64,000 nucleotides of DNA from G039954875 sp039954875 (GTDB taxonomy: Bacteria; Bacteroidota; Bacteroidia; Flavobacteriales; Blattabacteriaceae). The notes under the pieces were generated by a model, which had not been told where the DNA came from, made no database searches, and saw nothing but the letters and a program-made list of their open reading frames with translations. Below, one piece after another: positions 62,684 through 64,000 of the stretch. Within the stretch, counting starts at the first letter, position 1. Every line of letters begins with the position of its first letter. Both the position numbers and the translations under genes were made by a program. Where the stretch lies: contig CP157202.1 of NCBI GenBank assembly GCA_039954875.1, positions 1,116,001 to 1,180,000 on the forward strand, read 5' to 3'.

Positions 62684-63165
62684 TTGGAACTCACAACACA
62701 CACATTCAGCCCACGACAGATCTCTGCCAAGGGGTTTAAACTAGGCCTAGTCACCACTACTCAATGGAATGATGAGATTACAGTAAATCTCTATCGATAC
62801 GCTTATAAGGCCTTGTCTTGTTTGGTGGCTTCAGGGCAAAACATTCATAGCTGGAAAGTACCTGGGTGTTTTGGGTTGATTTATGTTGCTTATAATCCCT
62901 GTCATCGTAATAGTATAGATTGCCATTATGGTTTTATAGGAACCATGATCAAGGGTGAGATTAAACATTTTGAATACGTCTGTGAAGCCGTCTCCCAAGA
63001 CATCAATCAATATCAAATATGATATCCCAGTAATTTTTTTACGTATTGACCTATAAAAATAAACAACAATCCATATACCGATCTGGCGGCAAAAACAGCA
63101 ATAAAGGTGCTGAATGTGCCGAGACAACCGTAAAAATAGCCTTTTTTATTTTTTTTTGTATAACC
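62684..63165 (+). pseudogene. ribH: 6,7-dimethyl-8-ribityllumazine synthase, frameshifted
   Basis: RibH joins the RibD product (after dephosphorylation) with a butanone phosphate to make the riboflavin precursor. The first 112 codons are open from TTG 62684: FKLGLVTTTQWNDEITVNLY, SWKVPGCFGLIYVAYN (relatives VPGSFELP) and GTMIKGEIKHFEYVCEAVSQ with the catalytic His. A stop follows at 63020. The rest continues in other frames: NIKYDIPVIF, then a second shift at a T-run (63030-63038), then SGGKNSNKGAECAETTVKIA, the normal C-terminus. So two indels break it. Substitutions such as PGSFE to PGCFG show decay before or with the shifts. Confidence 0.85.
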
Positions 63166-63199
63166 CTTAATTATAGGGGTGGTTCATTTACAGAAAACT

Positions 63200-64000
63200 A
63201 TGGCAGATATCATCAAGCTTTTACCCGATCATGTGGCCAATCAGATTGCTGCAGGTGAAGTTATTCAACGCCCAGCTTCTGTGGTCAAGGAACTATTAGA
63301 AAATGCTGTAGATGCTGAGTCCAAGACCATCGATCTCATCGTGAGAGACGCCGGAAAAAGCTTAATACAAGTAGTAGACGATGGTAAGGGGATGAGTGTG
63401 ATTGATGCTCGGATGAGTTTTGAGCGTCATACTACTTCTAAGATTAAAACAAGCGAAGATCTCTTTCAAATTCATACCAAAGGTTTTCGTGGAGAAGCAC
63501 TGGCTTCTATAGCAGCTGTAGCGCAACTCGAATTACGCACCAAGGATCAAGAAAGTGAAGTAGGTACACGTATCCTCATCGAGGGTAGCAAAGTCAAAGA
63601 ACAAACCCCTATCCAAACCACTAAGGGTACAGCGATCTCGGTGAAAAACCTTTTTTATAATGTTCCCGCTCGGAGGAATTTTCTTAAATCTCCTCAGATA
63701 GAGTTTCGTCATATCACAGACGAATTTCACCGAATAGCTTTAGCACATCCCGATATCGTCTTTCGCTTTCATCACAATGAAGAGATGATTCTCCATCTCA
63801 AGCCCAGCTCACTTAGACAGCGTATCATGGGCATCTTTGGTCAGAAAATAAACGAACAATTGGTACCCCTTTCAGAACAGACCGAATGGGTGACCATAGA
63901 AGGATTTATTGCCAAACCGGTTCATTCAAAAAAGAATCGAGGTGAACAGTTTTTCTTTGTCAATAGACGTTTTGTGCGGAGTCCATATCTGCACAAATCC
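63200..64000 (+). CDS. mutL: DNA mismatch repair protein MutL (3' part outside the window)
   Basis: MutL couples mismatch recognition by MutS to strand removal. The 267 codons in the window cover the GHKL ATPase: MADIIKLLPDHVANQIAAGE, VIQRPASVVKELLENAVDAE (catalytic Glu and Mg-binding Asn), QVVDDGKGMSVIDA, FERHTTSKI, TKGFRGEALASIAAV (ATP lid), TTKGTAISVKNLFYNVPARR, and the start of the transducer domain up to FFFVNRRFVRSPYLHKS. The frame is open to base 64000. ATG 63200 fits the family start. It follows ribH in the usual Bacteroidota order. Mismatch repair status depends on the unseen C-terminus. Confidence 0.95.
   Translation, partial: MADIIKLLPDHVANQIAAGEVIQRPASVVKELLENAVDAESKTIDLIVRDAGKSLIQVVDDGKGMSVIDARMSFERHTTSKIKTSEDLFQIHTKGFRGEALASIAAVAQLELRTKDQESEVGTRILIEGSKVKEQTPIQTTKGTAISVKNLFYNVPARRNFLKSPQIEFRHITDEFHRIALAHPDIVFRFHHNEEMILHLKPSSLRQRIMGIFGQKINEQLVPLSEQTEWVTIEGFIAKPVHSKKNRGEQFFFVNRRFVRSPYLHKS

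Noticed and set aside
1..64000. The many frameshifts as sequencing errors.
   Set aside because: Twenty genes up to 1.5 kb long are free of breaks, while neighbours have dense stops caused by substitutions and eroded catalytic motifs. Random read error would hit both. A few single-indel cases (raiA, ribH) still deserve a read check.

Overview
The window looks like a chromosomal segment of a Bacteroidota bacterium, most likely a host-restricted symbiont in the middle of genome reduction. The intact genes are of Bacteroidota type: a Cytophagia-like DnaA N-terminus, mevalonate diphosphate decarboxylase, the rpsU-xerC-raiA order, and the TPR-ribH-mutL order. Bacteroidota -7 promoter boxes (TAnnTTTG) precede several intact genes, and Shine-Dalgarno sequences are not obvious. 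About 20 intact protein genes and one tRNA are interleaved with more than 20 decayed genes that carry in-frame stops and frameshifts. Assignment to an Amoebophilaceae-like or other Cytophagales symbiont is inference.

Layout. 1-8.5 kb is an accessory graveyard: a DUF4373 replication-type fragment, a phage-type amidase, a Fic protein, a duplicated 160-bp repeat with possible transposase residue, and an unidentified minus-strand pseudogene. 8.6-11.9 kb is intact core: mvaD, tRNA-His, aspC and rsmG. 11.9-18.2 kb holds decayed envelope genes: an AEC transporter, a ~1000-codon TPR protein and an outer-membrane beta-barrel protein. 18.3-32.6 kb mixes intact genes (nudix, lipB, lysS, argH, gltP, rpsU, a Cof-type HAD phosphatase, msrB, aroE) with pseudogenes (amidohydrolase, rsmF, asnA, xerC, raiA). 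32.7-40.7 kb has ribD, dnaA and a nitroreductase among decayed DUF349, yigZ, thioesterase and amino-acid permease genes. 41-48.4 kb is a second accessory graveyard with three tandem GH25 lysozyme pseudogenes, toxin-like remnants and a TTGG microsatellite. 48.4-53.3 kb holds a decayed acyl-CoA reductase beside an intact ferredoxin, then an intact desaturase, a decayed peptide-binding lipoprotein and intact ung. 53.9-61.8 kb is an 8-kb unidentified decayed locus, all on the plus strand. 62-64 kb is an intact TPR membrane protein, a frameshifted ribH and the start of mutL.

What survives is replication and repair (dnaA, ung, mutL), translation (lysS, rpsU, rsmG, tRNA-His), cofactor and lipid functions (lipB, mvaD, ribD, desaturase, ferredoxin), scattered amino-acid genes (argH, aroE, aspC) and glutamate/dicarboxylate import (gltP). 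What has been lost is mostly transport, the cell envelope, rRNA modification, asparagine synthesis, host-interaction or competition proteins (Fic, GH25, toxin-like) and one step of riboflavin synthesis. No CRISPR array, rRNA or intact insertion sequence was found. The most distinctive structures are the tandem GH25 remnants, the 64-bp TTGG microsatellite and the large unidentified decayed loci at 43.4-48.4 kb and 53.9-61.8 kb.
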